Below, in pieces: positions 16,998 to 26,326 of a stretch of DNA of 64,000 nucleotides. The translations under genes and the position numbers were made by a program. Each line of letters begins with the position of its first letter. Position 1 is the first letter of the stretch. The notes beneath the pieces are model-generated. The model did no database searches and had not been told where the DNA came from. It saw only the letters and a program-made list of their open reading frames with translations. Origin of the DNA: Magnetococcales bacterium WMHbinv6 (GTDB lineage Bacteria > Pseudomonadota > Magnetococcia > Magnetococcales > Magnetaquicoccaceae); the NCBI GenBank assembly GCA_002753135.1, contig PDZV01000008.1, positions 45,295 through 109,294 of the forward strand, read 5' to 3'.

Positions 16998-19900
16998 CTT
17001 GATGATTTTTCACCCCCCCCCTTACCATCGAGCCACCACCCTTTGATTTCAGCATAGACCGCCGGAATCACCAGCAGCGTCAACACCGTGGAGGAGACCA
17101 TGCCGCCAACCATCGGAGCCGCGATGCGGCGCATCACCTCCGAACCGGTGCCACTGCTCCACATGATCGGCAACAATCCGGCCATGATGGCCACGACAGT
17201 CATCATTTTTGGACGCACCCGTTCAACGGCCCCTTCCATGATGGCGGCATGTAAATCCTCTCTGCTGACCAACTGCTGCGCTGCCTGGCGACGATGCGAG
17301 ATCTCCTGCCAGGCCGTTTCCAGATAGATCAGCATCACCACACCTGTCTCTGCCGCCACACCGGCCAAAGCGATAAAACCGACCGCCACGGCCACACTGA
17401 GATTGAACTGCAACCACTCCATCAACCAAATCCCCCCCACCAGGGAAAACGGCAAGGAGAGCATGACAATCCAGGTTTCGGTCATGCGGCCAAAATTAAG
17501 GTACAATAAAATAAAGATCAAAAAGAGGGTCAACGGTACCACAATCCGCAACCGTTCCTTGGCCCGTTCCATGTATTCAAACTGACCGCTCCACTGCAAC
17601 GAAGTACCTGGCGGCAATATGACCTGTTTTTGCACCGCCTGCCGGGCCTCTTCCACATAACGTCCAATATCCCGGTCGCGTATATCGATATAAATATAGA
17701 CTGACAGCAAGGCATTTTCCGTACGAATGGTTGCCGGTCCCTGCTCCAGTCGAATGGCGGCTACCTGTCCCAACGGCAATTGGATGCCGCTTTCGCTGCG
17801 CAGCAATACCCGACGGGCAATGCTCTCCGGATCGGAACGAAAATCTCGCGGGTAGCGTACGTTGACCGAAAAACGTTCCCGACCTTCCACCGTCGTGGTG
17901 ACAGTCTCCCCCCCCAAAGCGGTCAGAATCACCTCTTGCAAATCGGCAATGCTCAAACCGTAACGGGCCAGCGAATCCCGGTCGGGCTCAATACTCAGAT
18001 AATAGCCGCCACCCACCCGTTCTGCATAGGCACTGGTGGTGCCTGGCACCTCTTTGACCACTGACTCCACCTGGCGGGCCACCTCCTCCAAGGTTTGCAG
18101 CTGTTTGCCGAATACCTTGACCCCGACCGGTGTGCGAATACCGGTTGACAACATATCGATTCGCGCCTTCATAGGCATGGTCCAGGCGTTGCTGACCCCT
18201 GGCATTTGCAAGGCGGCATCCATCTCGGCCACCAACTTTTCCTGGGTCATGCCGGGACGCCACTCTTCTGCTGGTTTCAGGTTGATCAACGTCTCAAACA
18301 TTTCGGTCGGTGCCGGATCGGTCGCTGTGGTCGCTCTGCCTGCCTTGCCCAAAACCGACGCCACCTCCGGAAAGCTTTTAATAATCTTATCCTGGGTTTG
18401 CAACAGCTCTTCCGCCTTGGTCATCGACAAGCCCGGCAAGGTGGTCGGCATGTACAACAAGGTGCCTTCATTGAGATCGGGCATAAATTCACTGCCCAGA
18501 CGCAGCGCCGGTTGCACGGTTGCCACCATCAACAGCAGCGCCAGCAGAATACAGCTTTTCCGATAGCGCAAAACCAGTTGAATCATCGGACGGTACAAGG
18601 CAATCAACAAGCGGTTGACCGGATTTTTCGCCTCCGGCAAAATACGCCCGCGAACAAAGATCAGCATCAAAACCGGCACCAGAGTAACCGACAACAAAGC
18701 GGCTCCCCCCATGGCAAAGGTTTTGGTAAAAGCCAGCGGCTTGAACAGTCGGCCCTCCTGGGCCTCCAGGCTGAACACCGGCAAAAACGAAATCGTAATG
18801 ATCAACAAACTGAAAAAGAGCGGTGGCCCCACTTCGCTGGCCGCCTCCAGAATCACCTGTTTACGATCCTGCCCAGGTTGGGCCCGTTCCAAATGTTTAT
18901 GAGCATTTTCAATCATCACGATGGCCGCATCGACCATCGCCCCCACGGCAATGGCAATACCACCCAGGCTCATAATATTGGAGGTCATGCCCAACCACTG
19001 CATCAACAGGATGGCAATCAACACGCCCACCGGCAACATCAGGATGGCCACCAGGGCGCTGCGCACATGCAGCAGAAAAACCATGCAGACCGCCGCCACA
19101 ATCAGACTCTCTTCCAACAAGGTGTGTTTGAGCGTCTGCACCGCCCGCAGAATCAATTGCGAGCGGTCATATAACGCCTCCACCCGCACCCCTTCGCCCA
19201 AAGAGTCGGACAATTCTGCCAACTTGGCTTTGACATTGTTGATCACCGCCAGGGCGTTCTGTCCGAAGCGTTGCAGCACAATGCCGCTGACCACCTCCCC
19301 TTCGCCCAAAGAGTCGGACAATTCTGCCAACTTGGCTTTGACATTGTTGATCACCGCCAGGGCGTTCTGTCCGAAGCGTTGCAGCACAATGCCGCTGACC
19401 ACCTCCCCTTCGCCATTCATTTCCGCCAACCCCCGCCGTTCATCGGGGCCCAACTCCACCCGGGCCACATCCTGCAGACGGATGGGAATCCCTTTTTCCT
19501 CCTTCAAAACAATTTTTTCAATATCTTCGCTGCCGCGCAGATAACCCCGCCCGCGCACCACATATTCGGTTTCTGCCATCTCCACCACCCGCCCGCCCAC
19601 ATCGCGGTTGTTCATGGCAATGGCTTGGGTAACCCGTGCGAGAGGCAGGTTGTAGGCTTGCAGGGCCTGCGGATCCACAATCACCTGATACTGCTGCACA
19701 TAGCCACCAACGCTGGCCACCTCGGCCACCCCTTCCGCTTTGGCCAGATGATAGCGCAGATACCAATCCTGCAGGGTACGCAACTCCGCCAGGGTGCGAT
19801 CTTTGGCCAACAACACATATTGAAAGACCCATCCCACCCCCGTCGCATCGGGTCCCAAAGTCGGAGAGACACCGTTTGGCAATCGTCGGGCGGCAAAATT

Positions 19901-20242
19901 CAAATATTCCAACACCCGACTGCGCGCCCAATAAATATCGGTGCCATCCTCAAAAATAATATAGACAAAGGAGGCCCCAAAAAAAGAAAAACCCCGCACC
20001 AATTTGGAACGGGGCACCGACAGCATGGCCGTGGTCAACGGATAGGTCACCTGATCTTCCACCACCTGCGGTGCCTGACCAGGAAATTCACTGTAGAGGA
20101 TTACCTGCACATCCGACAAATCCGGAATGGCATCCAACGGCAGACGCAGCAGGGCATAACTGCCCACCGCAATCAGGAGAATGGTGGCCAGCAACACCAG
20201 AACCGCGTTTCGACAAGACCAACGAATCAGCAGGGCGATCAC
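16949..20242 (-). CDS. cusA: CusA-type Cu/Ag RND efflux pump with internal tandem duplication
   Basis: A 1097-residue inner-membrane proton-driven heavy-metal pump. Copper/silver (HME4) membership is shown by GGIAIAVGAMVDAAIVMIENAHKHLE-type sequence in transmembrane helix 4, plus ATDPAPTEM and RIDMLSTGIRTPVGVKV in the periplasmic part, where CusA methionines bind metal. The start is GTG 20242, with GGAGG eight bases upstream and the family-normal N-terminus IALLIRWSCRN; a TTG 18 bases earlier is less likely. A 36-residue block at about 280-351 occurs twice in perfect copies, so the protein is 36 residues longer than its ancestor would be. No adaptor or outer-membrane gene adjoins; the cusC-cusB pair at 38.2-40.8 kb is the likely partner. 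Confidence 0.93.
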   Translation of the reverse strand: MIALLIRWSCRNAVLVLLATILLIAVGSYALLRLPLDAIPDLSDVQVILYSEFPGQAPQVVEDQVTYPLTTAMLSVPRSKLVRGFSFFGASFVYIIFEDGTDIYWARSRVLEYLNFAARRLPNGVSPTLGPDATGVGWVFQYVLLAKDRTLAELRTLQDWYLRYHLAKAEGVAEVASVGGYVQQYQVIVDPQALQAYNLPLARVTQAIAMNNRDVGGRVVEMAETEYVVRGRGYLRGSEDIEKIVLKEEKGIPIRLQDVARVELGPDERRGLAEMNGEGEVVSGIVLQRFGQNALAVINNVKAKLAELSDSLGEGEVVSGIVLQRFGQNALAVINNVKAKLAELSDSLGEGVRVEALYDRSQLILRAVQTLKHTLLEESLIVAAVCMVFLLHVRSALVAILMLPVGVLIAILLMQWLGMTSNIMSLGGIAIAVGAMVDAAIVMIENAHKHLERAQPGQDRKQVILEAASEVGPPLFFSLLIITISFLPVFSLEAQEGRLFKPLAFTKTFAMGGAALLSVTLVPVLMLIFVRGRILPEAKNPVNRLLIALYRPMIQLVLRYRKSCILLALLLMVATVQPALRLGSEFMPDLNEGTLLYMPTTLPGLSMTKAEELLQTQDKIIKSFPEVASVLGKAGRATTATDPAPTEMFETLINLKPAEEWRPGMTQEKLVAEMDAALQMPGVSNAWTMPMKARIDMLSTGIRTPVGVKVFGKQLQTLEEVARQVESVVKEVPGTTSAYAERVGGGYYLSIEPDRDSLARYGLSIADLQEVILTALGGETVTTTVEGRERFSVNVRYPRDFRSDPESIARRVLLRSESGIQLPLGQVAAIRLEQGPATIRTENALLSVYIYIDIRDRDIGRYVEEARQAVQKQVILPPGTSLQWSGQFEYMERAKERLRIVVPLTLFLIFILLYLNFGRMTETWIVMLSLPFSLVGGIWLMEWLQFNLSVAVAVGFIALAGVAAETGVVMLIYLETAWQEISHRRQAAQQLVSREDLHAAIMEGAVERVRPKMMTVVAIMAGLLPIMWSSGTGSEVMRRIAAPMVGGMVSSTVLTLLVIPAVYAEIKGWWLDGKGGGEKSSSQGASFSLTGARDARE
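19189..19404. repeat. Perfect 2 x 108-bp tandem duplication inside cusA
   Basis: Bases 19189-19296 are repeated exactly as 19297-19404, and the first ten bases of the unit (CCCCTTCGCC) occur a third time at 19405-19414. The unit is 36 codons, so the frame is kept. On the coding strand the ten-base flank encodes Gly-Glu-Gly at both ends of the ancestral segment, which points to slippage or unequal exchange between these direct repeats. The absence of any mismatch means the event is very recent or an assembly artefact. Confidence 0.95.
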
Positions 20243-20344
20243 CAGGGGTACCTCCGGCAAGGAGATGGCCCCCCTCTGACGACATCATCCACACACTTTC
20301 GGACAGACAACTGCCGGTCAGAAGGAGAAAGAACAAACCGCTTG

Positions 20345-21868
20345 TCAACGAGGCGGCAGGCGGGAATCCATCTCGCCACGCGGCGGAGGCAGATGGGAAT
20401 CCATCTCGCCCCGTGGTGGCGGCGGAGGACGCAGATCAGACTCAGGGCGGGGCGGCGGTTTACGCTGATCAAGGCCACCTCTGGGGGGAGCAGCTTTCCC
20501 TTCGCTCGGCACCACAGGACGCGGTGGCACCAAGGTTTCACTGGGCAGATCGTCCCCCTCCTCCTCGAGTACGCGGCGCACCTCTGGATACCCTTTGCCA
20601 TCTCGCACCGGCAACATTTCCGGCACCACCTTTTCACCACCACGAACCAGCCGCACCATATTCTGCACCCGCTGCGTATCCCCTTGCGGCCCCTGTCCCA
20701 TACGGGGTTCACCCTCTTTCGGGTCGCTGCGCTGTGCCCCGGCACCATGGACATCAAAAATTTTGCCCTTCATCTGTCCAATGGCCCGACCAAAGGCGAC
20801 ATAAACGGCATTGCGACCCGGTTGCGGCCCGTCCAGATGGGTGGTGGAACTCCAGTAATAGGCAAAATCCCGTTTGCCCGCCTCATTACGAATGGCGGTC
20901 GCCTGAAACAGCGGATCGATCGCTGCCGAATTGCTGGTATCCGGCGAACGGCTATAATCGACAATGTATTGCAACTCCTTGGCACTGGGCAGTCGCCAAT
21001 CCCGATGACCGGCCAGTTGACTGCTGGTCGCATATTCCAACGCTTGCGCCCAGTTCATCCCCTTGCCGCTATCGTTTTTGCTCCACATCAAGCCGGTTGA
21101 TTGGTCGGTGATGGTGCCGTCGCCATTGTCATGAAACTGATTGATCCCGTAGGGGGTCCCTCGCACGAAACGGACATAAAAACGCATTGGCTCCGCCCTT
21201 TTGCCTGGAGGCAGATAGCCATATCCCTTGAGGCGTCCATCGGCAAAATTCACCCCGAAAACGGTCTTATCGCCGCGCATGGTGGTACTGACGTAGGGAG
21301 TGGCTGAGAGCCATTGCGCATCGATATAGCGCTCACCGCTGCGCACATTGCCATAACGAAAACTGAAATAATCGGTATTCAGAAAGGGAATGGCGTTACG
21401 CGGCACCCGTTTCATCTCCATATTGTCGGGTTCAAAACCGGTATAGCCACGAAAATCGATCAGGGAATAAAGCTCTTTGATGCTCGGCACCCGCCAATCG
21501 CTGAAACCACCTACCCGTATCTGTTTTGCCTGTACGCTTGCCTCTTCCGGGGAGAGTTTGCGGCTATCCACCGCTTTGGTCCAGGTCAAACCGGTGATCC
21601 GGTCGGTAATCATACCGTCGCCCGATTCCTGGTAAACCGGTGGTTTGCCAGAGTGTTGCACATCCTGGCCATAATAGGGCTCTCCGCGGCGGGGACAGGG
21701 AATTTCACTGCGATAATTATAACAGTGATCCTGCCCTGTTCCCACCACCACGGCTGCCGTCCAACCGGGAACCGTCCAACCAAGCAGCGTGCCTGAGCAG
21801 CACAAGGCTGCCAGCGTCATCATCCTGCTCTGGTCAAAAAGCGACTGACAGCTCCCGGTTCTTCTCAT
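20345..21868 (-). CDS. Exported DUF1566 (Lcl C-terminal-like) protein with proline-rich tail
   Basis: A 507-residue protein with a hydrophobic N-terminal segment (about residues 16-38) likely to act as a signal peptide. Two DUF1566 domains follow: GDGMITDRITGLTWTKAVD with FSDWRVPSIKELYSLIDF, and GDGTITDQSTGLMWSKND with HRDWRLPSAKELQYIVDY. The last 75 residues are low-complexity, ending in two repeats of the type PPPRGEMDS-LPPPRGEMDS. AAGGAG precedes the ATG by six bases. DUF1566 domains are fibrinogen-like folds found in surface and exported proteins; no enzymatic role can be stated. It sits between gltA and cusA with 10 and 102 bp gaps, so it may be co-transcribed with either. Confidence 0.85.
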   Translation of the reverse strand: MRRTGSCQSLFDQSRMMTLAALCCSGTLLGWTVPGWTAAVVVGTGQDHCYNYRSEIPCPRRGEPYYGQDVQHSGKPPVYQESGDGMITDRITGLTWTKAVDSRKLSPEEASVQAKQIRVGGFSDWRVPSIKELYSLIDFRGYTGFEPDNMEMKRVPRNAIPFLNTDYFSFRYGNVRSGERYIDAQWLSATPYVSTTMRGDKTVFGVNFADGRLKGYGYLPPGKRAEPMRFYVRFVRGTPYGINQFHDNGDGTITDQSTGLMWSKNDSGKGMNWAQALEYATSSQLAGHRDWRLPSAKELQYIVDYSRSPDTSNSAAIDPLFQATAIRNEAGKRDFAYYWSSTTHLDGPQPGRNAVYVAFGRAIGQMKGKIFDVHGAGAQRSDPKEGEPRMGQGPQGDTQRVQNMVRLVRGGEKVVPEMLPVRDGKGYPEVRRVLEEEGDDLPSETLVPPRPVVPSEGKAAPPRGGLDQRKPPPRPESDLRPPPPPRGEMDSHLPPPRGEMDSRLPPR

Positions 21869-21878
21869 TCATTTCTCC

Positions 21879-23174
21879 TTAGCCTCTTTGTTCCATGTCA
21901 GGCACATTCCGGGAATGATGTCCGATGTAGAGCTGCCGCGGTCGACCGATGCCCTCTTCGGAACTGATCATTTCATTCCATTGGGTAATCCAACCGATGG
22001 AGCGCGACACAGCAAAAATCACCGTAAACATATTGGTCGGAATACCCATCGCTGACAGAATCAATCCTGAATAAAAATCAACGTTTGGATAAAGCTTTTT
22101 GCGGATGAAATATTCATCCCGCAAAGCAAATTCCTCCAACTCCAAAGCAATGTGGAATAACGGATCTTTATCGTATCCCACTTCATTCAACACCTCATGC
22201 GCCGTTTGACGCAAAATTTTGGCACGTGGGTCATAGTTTTTGTAGACCCGGTGACCAAACCCCATCAAGCGGAAGGGATCGTTGGGATCCTTGGCCCGTT
22301 TAAGAAACTCTGGAATCCGATCACAGGAGCCGATGGTTTGCAACATTTTCAGCACCGCCTCATTGGCACCACCATGCGCCGGCCCCCACAACGAACCCAC
22401 CCCAGCAGAAATCGCGCCAAAAGGATTGGCTTGTGACGATCCGGCCAGACGCACCGTGGAGGTGGAGGCATTCTGTTCATGATCGGCATGCAAAATCATG
22501 ATCCGATCCAAGGCTCTGGCCAGGGTCGGCGACACCTTATACTCTTCGCACGGATTGGCAAAGAGCATGTACAGAAAGTTTTCGGCGTAGCCCAACCCGT
22601 TTTTCGGATACATGAACGGCTGGCCAGTATAATACTTGAAAGCCGCCGCCGCTATGGTAGGCATTTTGGCAATGATACGAAAAGCCGAAATCAGCCGATG
22701 GCGGGGATCGCGAATATCCAACGAGTCGTGATAAAAGGCCGACAACGCCCCGACCACCCCCAGAACAATGGCCATCGGGTGGGCATCCCGCCGGTAGCCG
22801 TTATACAGCTTCAACAACTGCTCGTGCATCATGGTATGACGGGCAACCGTTTTTTTGAATTCGCTGCCCTGTTCCTGTGACGGCAATTCGCCGTTGAGCA
22901 GCAGATAGCAGACCTCCAGATGATCGCATTTTTCCACCAATTGTTCGATCGGATAGCCCCGATACAGCAACACCCCCTCTTCACCGTCAATGAAGGTGAT
23001 ACGGCTTTGACAGGAGGCGGTGGAACGAAAACCCGGATCAAGGGTAAAGAGGCCCAGCTCTTTGTAGAGGTTGGTAATATCAACGACAGCGGGTCCTTCA
23101 CTGCCGTAAAGAATGGGAAAATCCGCTTCTCGGTTGTTGCGGTTGTCACGAATGGTGATCGTTTGTGCGGTCAT
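21879..23174 (-). CDS. gltA: Citrate synthase
   Basis: A 431-residue enzyme that condenses oxaloacetate and acetyl-CoA at the TCA cycle entry. The family signatures [37 protein letters not shown] (catalytic His) and [16 protein letters not shown] (second His) are all present, as is NVDFYSGL with the catalytic Asp. N-terminal sequence and length fit the hexameric type II enzyme of Gram-negatives. GAAGGAG is seven bases before the ATG. It ends ten bases before the DUF1566 gene. Confidence 0.98.
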   Translation of the reverse strand: MTAQTITIRDNRNNREADFPILYGSEGPAVVDITNLYKELGLFTLDPGFRSTASCQSRITFIDGEEGVLLYRGYPIEQLVEKCDHLEVCYLLLNGELPSQEQGSEFKKTVARHTMMHEQLLKLYNGYRRDAHPMAIVLGVVGALSAFYHDSLDIRDPRHRLISAFRIIAKMPTIAAAAFKYYTGQPFMYPKNGLGYAENFLYMLFANPCEEYKVSPTLARALDRIMILHADHEQNASTSTVRLAGSSQANPFGAISAGVGSLWGPAHGGANEAVLKMLQTIGSCDRIPEFLKRAKDPNDPFRLMGFGHRVYKNYDPRAKILRQTAHEVLNEVGYDKDPLFHIALELEEFALRDEYFIRKKLYPNVDFYSGLILSAMGIPTNMFTVIFAVSRSIGWITQWNEMISSEEGIGRPRQLYIGHHSRNVPDMEQRG

Positions 23175-23265
23175 TAGGCGCTCCTTCGCGGCTCAGGAGT
23201 GTAAAAAGAAAACCATTATGCCGTTCCTCCTTGCGGGGGGCGGCCTGTTTCGGTGATACGACAAA

Positions 23266-24399
23266 CTATTCCAGGGGGATAACCCCGGTCCGACACAGTT
23301 CATGAACCCGGGAGACGGCTCGACGCCAGGCAAAGGCAATCTCTCCGGTATGGCAGACATCTTCCAACGGAATGGCGCTGTAAACCCGCAACGGGATACG
23401 CTGTTCATAAAGCAGATCCACCAGCACCACAAAGCGCATGGCAATATCGGCATCGTCACAAGTCAGGCGCGGCAGACCGCTGATAATGATAATTTTCGCT
23501 TGCTTGCACAGAAAAATATACTCCGCACGCCCCAGCATGCTACTGCACAGGGCGAGAAAATCAAACCAAAACACCCCATCGGCCATGGCCAATACCGCAA
23601 CGGGGCTCTGTCGCAATGTCACGGTCATCGCCTGAGGAGGAGAGTTGCTCAAACGGACAAACAATTGATCCGCCGACAATAAGGTACACCCACTGCGAAT
23701 CGCCGCCTGCCGACGCCAATCCTTGCCCTGGGTCAACTCACAGATCAGGATACGTTTTTTGATCAGGGCAATAAATGGCAGAACGCTGTTGCGGTTGAAT
23801 CCCCCTTGAAACAGATCATCCGGGGCCCAGTTGCTGGTTGCGCACACGGTCACCCCACACAGAAAAAGCGATTCCAACAGTCGACCCAACAGAACACCAT
23901 CGGCAATGGTGGTGATGTAAAACTCGTCAAAGCAAAGTAAACGTGCCTGTTGCGCAATTTGACTGGCAATAAAGAGCATCAGGTCCACATTGGCCGGTGC
24001 TTCGGCCTGATGCAGCCGCTGGTGCAACTCCTCCATGAAAGGATGAAAATGGACCCGCCGTTTTTCGGCGATGGGAACGGTTTCAAAGATCAACTGCATC
24101 AAATAGGATTTGCCACGCCCGACATCGCCGTGCAAATAGATGCCGCGCATGGTCGGTTGACTCTCCAGCAGACCACGCCACACCTCTACACCACGCCAAA
24201 CCGTACGATGCACCGGCTTGGCCAGTTGATTGACCACCTGATCAAGCAAAGGTAACGTCTGCTCCTGGACGGGATCCCGTTCGATACGGGCCGCTGCCAA
24301 CGCTTTCTGCCACACACGACTGGGCAAGACAGCCGACTGCGCCCGCTCTGGTACCGGGGTGGTTGCGGATTGCCATCCGCCGGGGCTGAGACCGGTCAT
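23266..24399 (-). CDS. zapE: ZapE/AFG1-family ATPase
   Basis: A 377-residue P-loop ATPase. Walker A is GDVGRGKS (residues 91-98), Walker B is LLCFDEF (about 154-160) and CATSNWAPDDLFQGGFNR is the AFG1 sensor region. ZapE associates with the Z ring during constriction; its homologue AFG1/LACE1 acts in mitochondrial protein quality control. The start is the ATG at 24399, behind GGGAGGGAAAAT; an upstream in-frame start at 24432 has no comparable site. It precedes gltA by 91 bp on the same strand. Confidence 0.93.
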   Translation of the reverse strand: MTGLSPGGWQSATTPVPERAQSAVLPSRVWQKALAAARIERDPVQEQTLPLLDQVVNQLAKPVHRTVWRGVEVWRGLLESQPTMRGIYLHGDVGRGKSYLMQLIFETVPIAEKRRVHFHPFMEELHQRLHQAEAPANVDLMLFIASQIAQQARLLCFDEFYITTIADGVLLGRLLESLFLCGVTVCATSNWAPDDLFQGGFNRNSVLPFIALIKKRILICELTQGKDWRRQAAIRSGCTLLSADQLFVRLSNSPPQAMTVTLRQSPVAVLAMADGVFWFDFLALCSSMLGRAEYIFLCKQAKIIIISGLPRLTCDDADIAMRFVVLVDLLYEQRIPLRVYSAIPLEDVCHTGEIAFAWRRAVSRVHELCRTGVIPLE

Positions 24400-24718
24400 A
24401 TTTTCCCTCCCGGCAACAGCGCAACAGGGCAAATGCTTATACGGGCTCGCATATCATGAAACCCTAATATTATGGCCTGATAATACTTACATTTATAAAA
24501 ACAAATTATCAACCATGAGCCCACCCTCTCATCGGTGTGATTATAAACAATTTCCTTGCCGCGCCAACCGAATTTTTTGCAGCGCAGCAAAATTTTTCTT
24601 GTGCTGATTCTCAGGAAATGGCAGTATGCTGGGGGCGGGGTTGGGGTTTGGAAAAACAGGCGGAGAAACAGGAAAAAAAAATTTGCGGCAGCCCGCTATA
24701 CCTGAAACACTCTACTCT
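24400..24718. other. Intergenic stretch upstream of zapE, no gene seen
   Basis: About 319 bases without a supported gene. It holds an AT-rich part (24460-24610) that could carry the zapE promoter on the minus strand, and a G-rich run at 24625-24685 followed by eight adenines. I see no RNA gene or clear inverted repeat. Confidence 0.6.
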
Positions 24719-26260
24719 TTAACGAAAGAGAAGCGTACCCGTAACACGGAACCTCATATGTATTGCAGGTTGATCTGGATCTTGCGACAACCAGTTTGGC
24801 CTGCCATTTCCATCCTCACCACCATGAAAGTCGGGAAGACACATTTGGACCTCGGTCATCGTTTCGGCCACCGGCTGGTTGCTCATGACAGCTATACTGC
24901 TGATAAGATTCGAAATTTTCTGGATTTCCCTGGCTTGCTTGATCAATCTGGCTGAAACGATGACCGAGGCCCACATTTGCTTAGAATCCACATTAATGAA
25001 ACGTAATTCTCTATCCCTATATATAAAGACACCAAATTTAGATTTGGATATATTTTCAATATTATCACATAAAACTTTATACTCAACTTTTTCAGCCGAC
25101 TGCGACCTGCCAAGGTGGTAAAGGTTTGCTCGACGCTTCCAAAACTCTTCATAAACATTGAGGCTAGAAGGCTCCTCAATAACATCAAGACCTGAAATCC
25201 CCTCAAAAAAATCAAGATCAGTTATTATTGAGACGTTACCAGGCGAAACTTTTTCCAATGAATGATCAGTTTTGTACCATTGATCGGGATCAATTTCAAA
25301 CATGAGATCATGAGGTTTCGGATCAATATATTTAACAATAAAATTGACAAACCCGACATCATAGCAGTATAAAATTTCCCTAACCAGCATTTGGTTTTCA
25401 CGAACAGAAAACACAAACTTGCCAAATTTGGGCATCTGACACTCTAAAACAGACGCCTCACCAAACAACAACCCTTCAAAAAACCAATCATCATTCGGCC
25501 CCTGGCATGTATCGGACTGCAACAGATCAGCAAACTGCAGATCAGGCAGGGCAGCAACCACTCCTGACAAACCAACCGTCTCCAACACGGACCGAACCAA
25601 CTCTTTCCGATTCTCAAAAGATGGATCAAACTCCTGAAACTGAGCAGCAAGCAAGTCGCGCAGACGCTGCATATGGTCAACCAAGGCTTCCGGTTTGGCG
25701 ATACAGAGCGCCTGCAAGGCAAGTCCGGCATAGGCAGAGTCAAAATGCCGGGAACTCACCAATGCAAGCAAACAGCGCAAAGCATCCTCACGAGGGGCGC
25801 TCAGTTGCGCAACGGACAACAGGATTTGCGTAAACAGATTGATTTGCCCCTCTGCAAACCGACCCCCAAAATATCCATTCCCCACTCGGGAGGGCAAAAC
25901 ACGCAAAATTTCCTGCGCACGCACATCGACCGCCAATGCGAGCAAATCAACAAACACGGGAAAATAACGCGCTTCCTCTGGCAACAGAGCCAGTAAATCG
26001 GCAATGGCCTGTCGAAAGCTCCCTTGCGCCATCGGCTTCAGAGATCGGTAAAAAGCACCCAGTCTCTTCACCAGCGCTTCTGGACCGGATAACAGGCCTT
26101 CCGCCATGGGAAAAGCCCAAACCCCCTCCCCGGCAAAAAAATAACCCTCAAACCCCTCGCGCAACCAGCGTTCAAACTCAGGGGCAGAATAACGGTCAAA
26201 GGGAGATAATATTTGGTCAGCGTACAAGAAACCATCCTCTGGCAACGATTCTGAAGTCAT
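24719..26260 (-). CDS. Unrecognised 513-residue protein
   Basis: No family recognised. The N-terminal two thirds are helical and Leu/Ala-rich, with a pattern suggestive of alpha-helical repeats (LLALLPEEARYFPVFVDLLA, LLALVSSRHFDSAYAGLALQ). The last third is richer in Ile, Asn, Asp and Lys, from noticeably AT-rich DNA (about 24890-25480) unlike its neighbours. There is no signal peptide or membrane helix. The start is ATG 26260, with GGAG six bases upstream; longer readings from 26278 or 26284 lack a site. It lies 66 bp after another unrecognised gene on the same strand. The base composition hints at acquisition by transfer or low selection. Confidence 0.75.
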   Translation of the reverse strand: MTSESLPEDGFLYADQILSPFDRYSAPEFERWLREGFEGYFFAGEGVWAFPMAEGLLSGPEALVKRLGAFYRSLKPMAQGSFRQAIADLLALLPEEARYFPVFVDLLALAVDVRAQEILRVLPSRVGNGYFGGRFAEGQINLFTQILLSVAQLSAPREDALRCLLALVSSRHFDSAYAGLALQALCIAKPEALVDHMQRLRDLLAAQFQEFDPSFENRKELVRSVLETVGLSGVVAALPDLQFADLLQSDTCQGPNDDWFFEGLLFGEASVLECQMPKFGKFVFSVRENQMLVREILYCYDVGFVNFIVKYIDPKPHDLMFEIDPDQWYKTDHSLEKVSPGNVSIITDLDFFEGISGLDVIEEPSSLNVYEEFWKRRANLYHLGRSQSAEKVEYKVLCDNIENISKSKFGVFIYRDRELRFINVDSKQMWASVIVSARLIKQAREIQKISNLISSIAVMSNQPVAETMTEVQMCLPDFHGGEDGNGRPNWLSQDPDQPAIHMRFRVTGTLLFR

Positions 26261-26326
26261 TGTTTGCTCCAAGAACATGCCCACATCACAATACTGTTGA
26301 CAAAGAAAAAATTATTGAAAGTTTAT

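Noticed and set aside
19271..21100. 609-codon plus-strand frame opposite cusA and the DUF1566 gene
   Set aside because: It spans two well-supported minus-strand genes and is rich in His, Arg and Gln, as expected from antisense to biased codons.
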